Assembly: GCF_000204195.1 (NCBI RefSeq)
Contig: NZ_AFBG01000019.1
Location: forward strand, 434,001 to 498,000
DNA length: 64,000 bases
From: Acidovorax radicis N35
Lineage (GTDB): Bacteria; Pseudomonadota; Gammaproteobacteria; Burkholderiales; Burkholderiaceae_C
Direction of reading: 5' to 3'
Program-made: the position numbers and the translations under genes
The notes under the pieces: generated by a model
Told to the model about the DNA's origin: nothing
Database searches by the model: none
Seen by the model: the letters and a program-made list of their open reading frames with translations, nothing else
Shown here: positions 39,169-47,898 of the stretch, piece after piece
Numbering within the stretch: position 1 is the first letter of the stretch
How the letters are laid out: the number at the start of each line of letters is the position of its first letter

Positions 39169-41274
39169 ATGACCACCCTGACAGCCCTGCCCCCAACAGC
39201 CTCGGCCTCCAACGAAACCCCGGACACCCTGCTCTGGCAACCCAGTACCGCACGCCGCGAGCGCGCCCTTATCACCGCCTTTGAGGCCTGGCTCGCGCGC
39301 AAGCGTGGCCTGCGCTTTGACGGCTATGAAGCCCTGTGGCAGTGGTCGGTAGACGAACCCGAAGCGTTCTGGAGCGCCCTGCTGGCCTTCTTCGACGTGC
39401 CCATGGCACAAGCCCCGCGCCGCATGCGTTCGGACGACCCCATGCCTGCCACCCAATGGTTCGAAGGCGCGCGCCTGAACCTGGTGGACACCCTTTTGCG
39501 CCACACGCCCGGAGGCACGCAGCCACAGACACCGGCCATCGTGTTCGAGGACGAGTCCGGCGGTGCCGGAGAAATCTCGTGGCCCGAACTGCGCCGCCAG
39601 GTGGGCGCGCTGGCGCACACGCTGCGCACGCTGGGCGTGCAGCCGGGCGACCGTGTGGTGGGCTACCTGCCCAACATCCCGCAAGCGGTGGTGGCCTTCC
39701 TTGCGGCCGCCAGCATCGGTGCGGTGTGGGCGCTGTGCGCGCCCGACATGGGCCCCGTGAGCGTGGGCGACCGCTACCGCCAGATCGAACCCAAGGTGCT
39801 GGTCGCCGTAGACGGCTACCGCTATGCGGGCAAGCCGTTTGACCGCCGCGCCGCGCTGGGCGACATCCTGGACCAGCTGCCCACAGTGCGCCACGTAATC
39901 TGGCTGCCCTGCCTCGACCCGGCGGCGGCGCCCCCCGCGCAGGCACAGGCCCGCACCGTGGTGCCCTGGGCCGCGGCCGTGGCGGGCAACGCACCGCTTG
40001 AACCGCTCGCACTCGCGCCCGACCACCCGCTGTGGACGCTGTACTCATCCGGCACCACGGGCCTGCCCAAGGCCATCGTGCACGGCCATGGCGGCGTGCT
40101 GGCCAACAGCCTGGTGGCGATGGTGCTGCACAACGACCTGCATCCCGAAGACCGGGTGCTGTGGGCGGTCAACACCTCGTGGATGGTGTGGAACGCGCAT
40201 GTGATGGGACTGCTGGGCGGCGCCACCATCGTGCTCTACGACGGCTGCGTGACCGGCGCGGGCAGCGCCAGCGCCGAACCCGACTGGGCTTTCCTGTGGC
40301 GCCTGGTAGGCCGCCTGCGCGTCACCACCTTCGGCGTAGGGGCCGCCATCCACCACGCCTGCCTCAAGGCGGGCGTGGTGCCCCGGCAGGTGGCCGACCT
40401 CTCGGCCTTGCACACCGTGTGCTCCACCGGATCACCGCTGTCGCCCGAGGCCTACCGCTGGCTCTACCGCGAGGTCAAGAACGACTTCTGGCTCAACGTG
40501 GTTTCCGGCGGCACCGACATCGCAGGGGGTTTCCTGGTGGGCCTGCCCACGCTGCCCGTGCGCCTGGGCGAGATGCAGTGCCGCGCGCTGGGCGCCAGCG
40601 TGCAGGCCTGGAACGACGCGGGCCAGCCGGTCTTGGACGCAGTGGGCGAGCTGGTCTGCACCCGGCCCATCCCATCGATGCCGCTGTACTTCTGGGGCGA
40701 CACCGGCGGCACGCGCTACAAGGAGAGCTACTTCGACACCTTTCACGACGCCGAACAGCGCCCCGTGTGGCGCCAGGGCGACTGGTTGCGGCTGGTGGCC
40801 CGGCCCGAGGCCGTGGGCGGCATCATCTACGGCCGCTCGGACGCCACCATCAACCGCCAGGGCGTGCGCATGGGCACGGCCGAGCTGTACCGCGTGGTCG
40901 AGGGGCTGGATGACGTGCTCGACAGCCTGGTGGTGGATCTGGAATACCTGGGCCGGCCGTCGTACCTGGCGCTATACGTGCAGCTGCGCGCAGGCGCCAT
41001 GCTCGACGAACCGCTGCGCCAGCGCATTCGCCAGGCGCTGCGCAACGCGCTGTCGGTGCGCCACGTGCCCGACGAGATCCTGCAGGTGCCGGTGATCCCC
41101 AAGACCGTGACGGGCAAGAAGCTGGAGCTACCGGTCAAGAAGCTGCTGCTGGGCCACCCGGCCGGGCGGGTGCTCCACCGCGACGCGCTGGCGCAGCCCG
41201 AGAGCATCGACTGGTTTGTGCAGTTCGCCGCAGATTACCTGGCACGCACTGCACCGCAAAAACTACCAATTTGA
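39169..41274 (+). CDS. Acetoacetyl-CoA synthetase
   Basis: Adenylate-forming enzyme (701 aa) activating acetoacetate with ATP and CoA. The adenylation loop YSSGTTGLPKAIVHGHGG is intact. A N-terminal ACAS-type segment (FDGYEALWQWSVDEPEAFW) and the C-terminal catalytic lysine loop KTVTGKKLELPVKKLL are those of AacS rather than acetyl-CoA synthetase. The start MTTLTALPPT at 39169 lies 20 bp after the Bug gene. The stop TGA (41272-41274) is the TGA of the TTTGATAGC motif of a repeat family A copy, so the 3' end of the gene has been set by the repeat. Confidence 0.92.
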   Translation: MTTLTALPPTASASNETPDTLLWQPSTARRERALITAFEAWLARKRGLRFDGYEALWQWSVDEPEAFWSALLAFFDVPMAQAPRRMRSDDPMPATQWFEGARLNLVDTLLRHTPGGTQPQTPAIVFEDESGGAGEISWPELRRQVGALAHTLRTLGVQPGDRVVGYLPNIPQAVVAFLAAASIGAVWALCAPDMGPVSVGDRYRQIEPKVLVAVDGYRYAGKPFDRRAALGDILDQLPTVRHVIWLPCLDPAAAPPAQAQARTVVPWAAAVAGNAPLEPLALAPDHPLWTLYSSGTTGLPKAIVHGHGGVLANSLVAMVLHNDLHPEDRVLWAVNTSWMVWNAHVMGLLGGATIVLYDGCVTGAGSASAEPDWAFLWRLVGRLRVTTFGVGAAIHHACLKAGVVPRQVADLSALHTVCSTGSPLSPEAYRWLYREVKNDFWLNVVSGGTDIAGGFLVGLPTLPVRLGEMQCRALGASVQAWNDAGQPVLDAVGELVCTRPIPSMPLYFWGDTGGTRYKESYFDTFHDAEQRPVWRQGDWLRLVARPEAVGGIIYGRSDATINRQGVRMGTAELYRVVEGLDDVLDSLVVDLEYLGRPSYLALYVQLRAGAMLDEPLRQRIRQALRNALSVRHVPDEILQVPVIPKTVTGKKLELPVKKLLLGHPAGRVLHRDALAQPESIDWFVQFAADYLARTAPQKLPI

Positions 41275-41320
41275 TAGCTATCAGCGCATGATGGATAAGC
41301 GCTGATGGCCAAAATCATCA
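41256..41320 (+). repeat. Palindromic repeat family A, copy supplying the AacS stop codon
   Basis: AATTTGATAGCTATCAGCGC, ATGATGGATAAGCGCTGATG and GCCAAAATCAT in order. The palindrome is ATCAGCGC...GCGCTGAT. It joins the convergent ends of the acetoacetyl-CoA synthetase and rRNA methyltransferase genes. Confidence 0.87.
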
Positions 41321-42553
41321 GGATTTTCGCATCACCACCAGTCCCTTGAGGTACTCGCCCTCCGGGAACTCCAGCGTCATGGGGTGGTCGGGCGCGCCGC
41401 CCAGGCGCTCCAGGATAAAGCCATCCACGCCCGCATCCGCGCCCGCCGACGCCACGATCTTGTGGAACAGGTCGGCGCTGATGCCGCCCGAACACGAGAA
41501 GGTAAACAGCACCCCGCCCGGGGTCAGCAGTTGCAGCGCCAGCCGGTTGATGTCCTTGTAGGCGCGGGCCGCGCGTTCGGCGTGCGCTGCGGTCGGCGCA
41601 AACTTGGGCGGGTCGAGCACGATGGCATCAAACCGCTGGCCCTCCTTGAGGAACTGGCGCAGCGAGGCGTTCACGTCCGCGTCCAGGAAGCTCGCGCGGT
41701 TCAGATCGAAGCCGTTGAGCGCCACGTGGGCACGGGCGCGTTCCAGCGCAGGGCCGGACGAGTCGATGGAGGTCACATGCCCTTCCGCGGATGCGCCCGC
41801 CGCCCGCATGCCCGCCAGCGCGGCCACGCTGAAGCCGCCGGTGTAGCAAAAGCAGTTGAGCACATGCTTGAAGCCCAGTCGCTGCGCGTAGTCGGCAAAA
41901 CGCTTGCGGCTGTCGCGCTGGTCCAGGTAGAAGCCGGTCTTGTGGCCCTCGGCGATGTTCAGCGTCAGGCGCCACTGGTGTTCGTGGATGGCGAGTTCGA
42001 GCGGTGGCCCCTCGCTGTCGCCGCCCGCGCCCATGGGCCCGCCGCGCAGCCAGCCGGTGGCGGGCTGCAGGCCTTCGAGGGTGCGCACGCTGGCGTCCGA
42101 GCGTTCATACAGCTTGGTCAGACCCGTCTCGCGCAACAGGGCGTCGGCAATCACATCCTTCCAGCGCTCGGTACCCGCGCTGGTGAACTGAGCCACCAAG
42201 GTATCGCCATAACGGTCCACGATAAGCCCGGGCAGGCCGTCGGATTCGCCGTGCACCAGGCGCACGCCATCACTTTGCACATCAAAACGGGCTCTGGCGA
42301 TGATGGAACGTGCGCAAGCAGCTATGAAAAACGGAGCATCAATGCGCTGCGCCTCGTCAAAGCTCCACACCCGCGCGCGGATGCGCGAGCTGGGGCTGTA
42401 AGCGGCCCAGGCCAGGAACTGGCCTTCGTGCGACTCCACACGCACGGTCTCGCCGCTGTCGCCACCGCCCTTGGCGATGGCCGATTCAAAGATCCAGGGG
42501 TGGCGGCGCAAGAGCGAGCGCTCTTTGCCAGGGCGAAGGCGAAGGGTTTTCAT
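41318..42553 (-). CDS. Class I SAM-dependent rRNA methyltransferase (RlmI type)
   Basis: Methyltransferase (411 aa) with an N-terminal PUA domain (MKTLRLRPGKERSLLRRHPW start at 42553) and a C-terminal Rossmann domain. Diagnostic stretches are QRDSRKRFADYAQRLGFKHV, LNCFCYTGGFSVAAL and VLDPPKFA (the DPPxF motif), and FTFSCSGG in place of the SCS signature with the catalytic Cys. Best match is RlmI/RlmCD-like 23S rRNA m5C methyltransferase, position not provable from sequence. Residues about 71-91 (IAACARSIIARARFDVQ) lie in a copy of repeat family A. Confidence 0.9.
   Translation of the reverse strand: MKTLRLRPGKERSLLRRHPWIFESAIAKGGGDSGETVRVESHEGQFLAWAAYSPSSRIRARVWSFDEAQRIDAPFFIAACARSIIARARFDVQSDGVRLVHGESDGLPGLIVDRYGDTLVAQFTSAGTERWKDVIADALLRETGLTKLYERSDASVRTLEGLQPATGWLRGGPMGAGGDSEGPPLELAIHEHQWRLTLNIAEGHKTGFYLDQRDSRKRFADYAQRLGFKHVLNCFCYTGGFSVAALAGMRAAGASAEGHVTSIDSSGPALERARAHVALNGFDLNRASFLDADVNASLRQFLKEGQRFDAIVLDPPKFAPTAAHAERAARAYKDINRLALQLLTPGGVLFTFSCSGGISADLFHKIVASAGADAGVDGFILERLGGAPDHPMTLEFPEGEYLKGLVVMRKS
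42283..42341 (-). repeat. Palindromic repeat family A, copy inside the rRNA methyltransferase gene
   Basis: Plus-strand order GGGCTCTGGCGATGATGG, AACGTGCGCAAGCAGCTATG and AAAAACGGAGC. It follows the 32091-32145 copy base by base with about 25 percent changes. It lies between the PUA and methyltransferase domains. Confidence 0.65.
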
Positions 42554-42636
42554 GATGGAGCGATTGTCGCGTGAATGCGCCCCACGCTGACCCTGCAAGT
42601 GCGACGCTGCCCTGCGCCTTGCACAGGGCGCCGCCG

Positions 42637-43308
42637 TCAGAGCGCGTGCCCGATGCGGCCCAGGCGCGGCGCCCAGTTCGCAAGGATGTCGGCCGACACC
42701 AGCACCCGGCGCGCCTGGCCGATGAGCAGGTGGCGCGGCACAAACCCGATGTAGCGCGAGTCGGCGCTGTTGTCGCGGTTGTCGCCCAGCACCAGGTATT
42801 CGCCCTCGGGCACCGTCACCGGGCCGAAGCTGCGGTGCGCCGTCACGCCCTGCAGCCACTGCACGCGCCGCTCGTGGCCCTGCACATGCTCCGTCCAGCG
42901 GGTGGCAGGCACCTGCGCGCCCAGCTCGGCCAGGTGTTCGGTCACGGCCTCGGGTGCGTCATAGCGTGCGGCCTCGCCGTTGAGGTACAGCACCTCGTCG
43001 CGCATCTCCACGGTGTCGCCGGGCAGCGCCGCGATGCGCTTGATCAGCCGCGTGCCATCGCGCGGTGACGAGAAGGTGACCACATCGCCCCGCTCGGGCT
43101 CGCCCAGGCGGGCGAGCACCACATCGGTCAGCGGCAGTTTCAGGTCGTAGGCCAGGCGGTTGACGAACACCACATCGCCTTCGAGCAGCGTGGGCCGCAT
43201 GGATCCCGAGGGGATGGGGTTCCAGTCCGCCACCGCCGTGCGAAAGATGCCAAAGCACAGCAGCAGCACGATGAACCCACGGTTTGATTTGATCCAGTTC
43301 AGCAGCAT
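42637..43308 (-). CDS. lepB: Signal peptidase I (LepB family)
   Basis: Membrane serine/lysine protease (223 aa) that removes signal peptides. One N-terminal membrane helix (NRGFIVLLLCFGIFRTAVAD) is followed by the catalytic Ser motif IPSGSMRPTLLEGD, the Lys motif RLIKRIAALPGD and the closing GDNRDNSADSRYIGFV. It is shorter than the enteric enzyme because it has one rather than two helices. The start MLLNWIKSN at 43308 is chosen over an ATG five codons upstream. No lepA or rnc neighbour is present, so this may be a second signal peptidase. Confidence 0.93.
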   Translation of the reverse strand: MLLNWIKSNRGFIVLLLCFGIFRTAVADWNPIPSGSMRPTLLEGDVVFVNRLAYDLKLPLTDVVLARLGEPERGDVVTFSSPRDGTRLIKRIAALPGDTVEMRDEVLYLNGEAARYDAPEAVTEHLAELGAQVPATRWTEHVQGHERRVQWLQGVTAHRSFGPVTVPEGEYLVLGDNRDNSADSRYIGFVPRHLLIGQARRVLVSADILANWAPRLGRIGHAL

Positions 43309-43400
43309 GGCAACACACTCCAAAGCGCCCTACAGCAAGCGCCCCCTGCTCGGAGGCCTCAACTTGCGTCTTGGTTCCGTGACAGTGCCCGCAGCCCCAC

Positions 43401-43490
43401 CAGTGCACCCGTGGAACTGGCTTTGCCAGGCCACCGGGTGCGTCCCCCTTGGGGGAAGCGGCGCAGCCGCTCAGGGGGGCTTCTTTCTAG
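43401..43490 (-). repeat. Dispersed hairpin repeat family B, copy 2
   Basis: Reverse-orientation copy: CCAGTGCACCCGTGGAACTG, GCTTTGCCAGGCCACCGGGT and GCGTCCCCC, then a GC hairpin ending CTCAGGGGGG. The TGA that ends xerC and its last Pro codons are part of the hairpin. Confidence 0.85.
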
Positions 43491-44439
43491 CGCGAGGATG
43501 CGCCGCGTCATACACCTTGGCCAGGTGCTGAAAATCGAGCCGCGTGTAGACCTGCGTGGTGGTGATGTTGGCGTGGCCCAGCAGCTCCTGCACCGCGCGC
43601 AGGTCGCCGCTGCTTTGCAGCAGGTGGCTGGCGAACGAGTGGCGCAGCATGTGCGGGTGCACCGGCGTGGTCAGCCCCGCCTGCTGGCTGCGCTGGCGCA
43701 GGCGCAGCCAGATCGACTGCGCAGTGAGCCGCTTGCCACGCTGGCCCACAAACAATGCCGTGTCGAGCCGCGCAGACCCCTCGCCGCCGAACGGTGTGGC
43801 CCGGAGCTGCAGCCAGGTCTGCAGCGCCTCGGTGGCAGCGCGCCCCACGGGCACGCTGCGGCGCTTGCTGCCCTTGCCGAACACATGGCCCTCCCCCGCC
43901 TGCAGATCGACCCAGCCACGGCCCTGGCGCTGGGTGTCGGCATTGGGGATGGCGTCGAGCCCAGCCAACTCGCCCACGCGCAGGCCACAGCCGTACAGCA
44001 GCTCGACCATGGCCGCGTCGCGCGCCTCCAGCCAGGGGTCGGCGCCGGTGTTGTCGAATTCGGCCAGCCGCACGGCGTCGTCCACACCCAGCGCCTTGGG
44101 CAGAGGCTTGGGCGCCTTGGGGGCACGCACGTCCTGCACCGGGTTGTGAGGGATCAGCCCCTGCCGCCCCGCCCAGATGAAGAACCCGCGCCAGCCCGAG
44201 AGGATGAGCGCAATGCCCCGCCCGCTGCGTCCGCCGCTGTGCATCTGCGCCACAAAACGGCGGATGTGCGCGGTCTGCAGCTGCAGCAGCGGCACGCTGA
44301 CCCCCGCCGCAAACTGCGCGAGCTTTTCAAGGTCCAGGGTGTAGAGCGTGAGCGTGCGCGCCGCCAGCCGCTTTTCGACACGCACATGCTCCAGGTAGCG
44401 CAGGACGTGCGGGTCGAGCGCGGTGGGCATGTCAGACAT
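43471..44439 (-). CDS. xerC: Tyrosine recombinase XerC
   Basis: Site-specific recombinase (322 aa) resolving chromosome dimers with XerD. The N-terminal SAM-like core-binding domain (about 5-90) is followed by the catalytic domain with Arg in YGCGLRVGELAGL, Lys in GKGSKRRSVPVG, HPHMLRHSFASHL (H-R), the H/W position LGHANITTTQVY, and the nucleophile Tyr in YTRLDF. The context DUF484-dapF upstream is the classic xerC neighbourhood. The final residues KKPP and stop are encoded by a dispersed hairpin repeat. Confidence 0.97.
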   Translation of the reverse strand: MSDMPTALDPHVLRYLEHVRVEKRLAARTLTLYTLDLEKLAQFAAGVSVPLLQLQTAHIRRFVAQMHSGGRSGRGIALILSGWRGFFIWAGRQGLIPHNPVQDVRAPKAPKPLPKALGVDDAVRLAEFDNTGADPWLEARDAAMVELLYGCGLRVGELAGLDAIPNADTQRQGRGWVDLQAGEGHVFGKGSKRRSVPVGRAATEALQTWLQLRATPFGGEGSARLDTALFVGQRGKRLTAQSIWLRLRQRSQQAGLTTPVHPHMLRHSFASHLLQSSGDLRAVQELLGHANITTTQVYTRLDFQHLAKVYDAAHPRARKKPP

Positions 44440-44483
44440 TTGCCGTGGCCGAGCCGCCGCCGTGTTTGTGCCGGGCTCGCGGG

Positions 44484-45173
44484 CTACTTCAGCCGCAGCA
44501 GCGCAGCACTGGCGAGTTCTGCCATGCGCGACAGAAATTCCGTGCCCATGGTGGCATCAAAACGCTGCGGATCTTGCGAGCCCAGCACCAGCAGGCCAAA
44601 GGCGGGCGTGGCGCTGTCGATGGCGCCTTCGCGCAGCGGCAGCAGGGCCAGCGACTGGGCCGGCTCGCCCGCCTCGTTGGCCAGCCAGGCGGCGGGCTCA
44701 AAACCCAGGTTGGGGCCGCAGAACGGCATGGTGAGCGATGAGGCAAACGCGCGGGCGTCATCACTGGCGCCCTGGGTGAAGTCGGCGTCGATGTACGGCG
44801 CGGCCACCTCCCACACACGCACCGCAGCCTGGGGCACGTCGAACAGGGTTCGCACGCCATCGACCACGGCCTGGGGCAGGTCGAACGGGTCGCGCACTTG
44901 CAGCAGCGCGCTCGTCCACTGGTGCACCTTGTTGGCGATCGCCGCGTTTTCGGTGCTGTTGCGCACCATTTCCATGATGCGCTGCTCCAGGCCCTTGATC
45001 TTTTCGCGCAGCATTTCGGCCTGGCGCTCCTGCAAGCTCACGGCGCGCGCGCCGTGGGGGCTGGTGATCTGCACACTGGCCAGCACCTCGGCATGGCGCT
45101 CGAAAAAGCCCGGCGTGTTGGTGAGGAACTGGGCGATGTCGTCTTCGGTGATCGGTGGGATGTGGGACGTCAT
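44484..45173 (-). CDS. DUF484 (GAF-like) protein
   Basis: A 229-residue cytoplasmic protein. The N-terminal helical part starts [20 protein letters not shown], the family signature, with a short coiled coil (about 45-80). A GAF-like domain follows (about 85-229). Function is unknown; it is conserved between dapF and xerC in proteobacteria. The start at 45173 overlaps the dapF stop (ATGA), so it is translationally coupled. Confidence 0.92.
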   Translation of the reverse strand: MTSHIPPITEDDIAQFLTNTPGFFERHAEVLASVQITSPHGARAVSLQERQAEMLREKIKGLEQRIMEMVRNSTENAAIANKVHQWTSALLQVRDPFDLPQAVVDGVRTLFDVPQAAVRVWEVAAPYIDADFTQGASDDARAFASSLTMPFCGPNLGFEPAAWLANEAGEPAQSLALLPLREGAIDSATPAFGLLVLGSQDPQRFDATMGTEFLSRMAELASAALLRLK

Positions 45174-46051
45174 AGGGGGGTGTCAGGAATGTCGATCTGG
45201 CCTTCGAACACCGTGGTGGCGGGGCCGGTCATGAAAACGGAATCGGTGCCGGCACCGCTCCACGCAATGGTGAGGCGGCCGCCGCGCGTGTCCACATGCA
45301 CCTCTTTATCAAGCAGGCCCAGGCGAATGCCAGCCGCCACGGCCGCGCAGGCGCCTGAGCCGCAGGCCAGGGTTTCGCCCACGCCGCGCTCGAACACACG
45401 CAGCCGCACATGGGTGCGGTCCACGATCTGTAAAAAACCCGCATTCACGCGCTGCGGAAAACGCGCATGGCGCTCGACCAACGGGCCGGCTTCCAGCACA
45501 GGGGCGGTGTCCACGTTGTCCACCAGTTGCACGGCGTGCGGGTTGCCCATGGAGACCACCGCTACTAAAACAGTAGCTGTCAGCGCTTTACCATCCAGCG
45601 CCAGCGGCCATTTTTGTCCTGAACCTTGTGCCACGGCGGTCAAACCGCTGGCATCAAACGGCACCTGGACAGGCTCGAACAACGGGCGACCCATGTCCAC
45701 AGTGACACGGCCATCGGGCGTGAGGCGGGGGGCGATCACGCCACTTTTGGTCTGCACCCGCAAGGTGTCTTTACCCGACAGGCCCTTGTCGTGCACAAAG
45801 CGCGCAAAGCAGCGGGCGCCGTTGCCGCACTGCTCCACCTCGCCGCCGTCGGCGTTGTGGATCACGTATTCAAAGTCGATGCCGTCCGCTGGCGAAGGCC
45901 GCACGGTGAGGATCTGGTCGGCCCCCACGCCGAAGTGGCGGTCGGCCAGAAAACGGTATTGGGCGGTGCTGAGCCCCAGACGGCCCTGGGTTTCGTCGAG
46001 CACCACGAAATCGTTGCCCGCGCCCTGCATTTTGGTGAAACGAATCTGCAT
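45170..46051 (-). CDS. dapF: Diaminopimelate epimerase DapF
   Basis: Cofactor-free epimerase (293 aa) converting LL- to meso-diaminopimelate, the substrate of MurE. The two catalytic cysteines are in CGNGARC and [10 protein letters not shown]. The start [19 protein letters not shown] at 46051 is standard. Residues about 144-164 ([20 protein letters not shown]), between the two domains, are encoded by a copy of repeat family A, making the enzyme somewhat longer than the ~275-residue norm. Confidence 0.97.
   Translation of the reverse strand: MQIRFTKMQGAGNDFVVLDETQGRLGLSTAQYRFLADRHFGVGADQILTVRPSPADGIDFEYVIHNADGGEVEQCGNGARCFARFVHDKGLSGKDTLRVQTKSGVIAPRLTPDGRVTVDMGRPLFEPVQVPFDASGLTAVAQGSGQKWPLALDGKALTATVLVAVVSMGNPHAVQLVDNVDTAPVLEAGPLVERHARFPQRVNAGFLQIVDRTHVRLRVFERGVGETLACGSGACAAVAAGIRLGLLDKEVHVDTRGGRLTIAWSGAGTDSVFMTGPATTVFEGQIDIPDTPL
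45560..45622 (-). repeat. Palindromic repeat family A, copy inside dapF
   Basis: Minus strand ACAAAAATGGCCGCTGGCGC, TGGATGGTAAAGCGCTGACA and GCTACTGTTTTAGTAGC. Arms, loop and flank all match. It adds about 20 in-frame codons in the interdomain region. Confidence 0.82.
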
Positions 46052-46167
46052 CCGCCGGATTATCGTCGTTGGTGCCTGAATAACCTCGGACTGCGCCGGT
46101 TTCACCACCCCATTAGGCTTGCGCTCTTTTGGCGCCGCTATGGCCGCCACCAGCCAAGGACCCCTCC

Positions 46168-46872
46168 ATGCCCGAACTTTCCACCTTCGCCATCACCCAC
46201 AAATGGCCCGCACAGCACCCGGATCGCCTCCAGCTGTATTCGTTGCCCACGCCCAACGGCGTGAAGGTGTCGATTGCTCTCGAAGAGTTGGGCCTGCCCT
46301 ACGAGCCGCACCTGGTGAGCTTTGAAACCAACGACCAGACCTCGCCCGAGTTCCTGTCGCTCAACCCCAACAACAAGATTCCGGCCATCCTCGACCCTCA
46401 CGGGCCCGGCGGCCAGCCGCTGGCGTTGTTCGAGTCGGGCGCCATCCTGTTGTACCTTGCCGACAAGACCGGCAAGCTGATCCCGCAGGACGCCGCCGCG
46501 CGCTACGGAACCATCCAGTGGGTGATGTGGCAGATGGGCGGCGTCGGCCCCATGTTTGGCCAGCTCGGGTTCTTCCACAAATTTGCGGGCAAGGACTATG
46601 AAGACAAGCGCCCGCGTGACCGCTACGTGGCCGAATCGAAACGCCTGCTGGGCGTTCTGAACCAGCGCCTGGCGGGCCGCCAGTGGGTGATGGGCGACCA
46701 GTACACCATTGCCGACATTGCCATCCTGCCATGGGTGCGCAACCTGATCGGTTACTACGGCGCGGGTGACCTGGTGGAATTCAGTCAATTCACCGAAGTG
46801 CAGCGCGTGCTGGACGTCTTTGTGGCACGCCCGGCCGTGGCCAAGGGCCTGAACATCCCCGCGCGCAGCTAA
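46168..46872 (+). CDS. Glutathione S-transferase family protein (YfcG/Nu-class-like)
   Basis: Cytoplasmic thiol transferase (234 aa). The thioredoxin-fold N-domain has [20 protein letters not shown] with the TPNG loop typical of Nu-class disulfide-bond reductases, cis-Pro in NKIPAILD, and the glutathione-binding [12 protein letters not shown]. The all-helical C-domain contains [16 protein letters not shown]. The start MPELSTF at 46168 has GGA upstream. It diverges from dapF and is convergent with a LysR gene. Confidence 0.9.
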   Translation: MPELSTFAITHKWPAQHPDRLQLYSLPTPNGVKVSIALEELGLPYEPHLVSFETNDQTSPEFLSLNPNNKIPAILDPHGPGGQPLALFESGAILLYLADKTGKLIPQDAAARYGTIQWVMWQMGGVGPMFGQLGFFHKFAGKDYEDKRPRDRYVAESKRLLGVLNQRLAGRQWVMGDQYTIADIAILPWVRNLIGYYGAGDLVEFSQFTEVQRVLDVFVARPAVAKGLNIPARS

Positions 46873-46900
46873 GCGAGCGCCGAATGCAGGGGCCACGGCC

Positions 46901-47785
46901 TCAGCCCATGCGCTCCTGCAAAAAATCCAGAAAACACGCAATGCGCGCGGCCAACTGCGTGTTGCGGTAGTACACCGCGTTGATGGGCTGGCGCACGTCC
47001 ACCGTGTCGCGCGCCAGCACCTGCACCAGGCGGCCAGCCTCGCGGTCGCCTGCGGTCATGAAGTCCGACAGGCATACCAGCCCCACATGCGCGAGCGCCA
47101 GCTGCCGCAACGTTTCACCGCTCGACGCCGTGAGGCTGGGCACGATAGGCCACGCGTCCCCATGCACGCCCCGCAGCGGCCAATGGTTAAGCGACTCTGG
47201 CTGGTTGAAGCCCAGCAGCGTGTGGCTGGCCAGGTCGACCATGCTTTTGGGCTTGCCCGCACGCGCCAGGTAATCCGGGCTGGCCAGCACGCGCAGGCGG
47301 CTGGTGCACAGGGGGCGGGCGTGCAGGGTCGAGTCCTGCAGCGGGCCGATGCGGATCGCCACGTCCGTGCGCCGCTCCAGCAGGTCGATGTACGCCTCGT
47401 CTGTGTCCAGTTGCAGCGTGATCTGCGGGTAGGCCTTGCGAAACGCCGGCACCAGCGGCACCACGGCGTGCAGCATGAAGGGTGTGGCCGCGTTCACGCG
47501 CAGGCGGCCTGCGGGCTGCTGGCGGCGCGCAGCCATGCTTTCTTCGGCCTCCTCAATGGAGGCCAGGATGGCGCGCGTGCGCAGCAGGAAGGCCTGCCCC
47601 TCCTCGGTCAGCTCGGTGCGGCGGGTGGTGCGGCGCAGCAGCGTGGTGTCGAGCTTTTTCTCCAGCCGTGCCAGTGCCCGGCTGATGCCCGAGACCGTCT
47701 GGCCCAGCTGGTCGGCGGCGGCAGTGATCGACCCGCCATCCACCACGGCGACAAAGGCCTGCAGCTCTTCCAGCGTGGTTTTCAT
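46901..47785 (-). CDS. LysR-family transcriptional regulator
   Basis: A 294-residue regulator. The N-terminal winged helix (KTTLEELQAFVAVVDGGSIT then SGISRALARLEKKLDTTLLRR) is followed by a periplasmic-binding-like effector domain. I take the start MKTTLEELQAF at 47785; two upstream ATGs exist. It is divergent from an MFS transporter with a 113-bp shared promoter region containing a perfect dyad, so it probably controls that transporter and itself. Confidence 0.94.
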   Translation of the reverse strand: MKTTLEELQAFVAVVDGGSITAAADQLGQTVSGISRALARLEKKLDTTLLRRTTRRTELTEEGQAFLLRTRAILASIEEAEESMAARRQQPAGRLRVNAATPFMLHAVVPLVPAFRKAYPQITLQLDTDEAYIDLLERRTDVAIRIGPLQDSTLHARPLCTSRLRVLASPDYLARAGKPKSMVDLASHTLLGFNQPESLNHWPLRGVHGDAWPIVPSLTASSGETLRQLALAHVGLVCLSDFMTAGDREAGRLVQVLARDTVDVRQPINAVYYRNTQLAARIACFLDFLQERMG

Positions 47786-47805
47786 GGATTTTTCCATCCT
47801 TGATT

Positions 47806-47822
47806 GTTGATTCACAGTCAAC
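47806..47822. promoter_or_regulatory. Candidate LysR operator
   Basis: Perfect dyad GTTGA-TTCACAG-TCAAC, a T-N11-A type site, located between the divergent LysR and MFS genes. This is the expected form and position for autoregulation and transporter control. Confidence 0.55.
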
Positions 47823-47898
47823 TATCTATCGAGCGTAACCGTCTTTTTCTGCAAGACTGAAAACCCCACACTCCGTCCCATTCCACAGGAGTGTTCCC

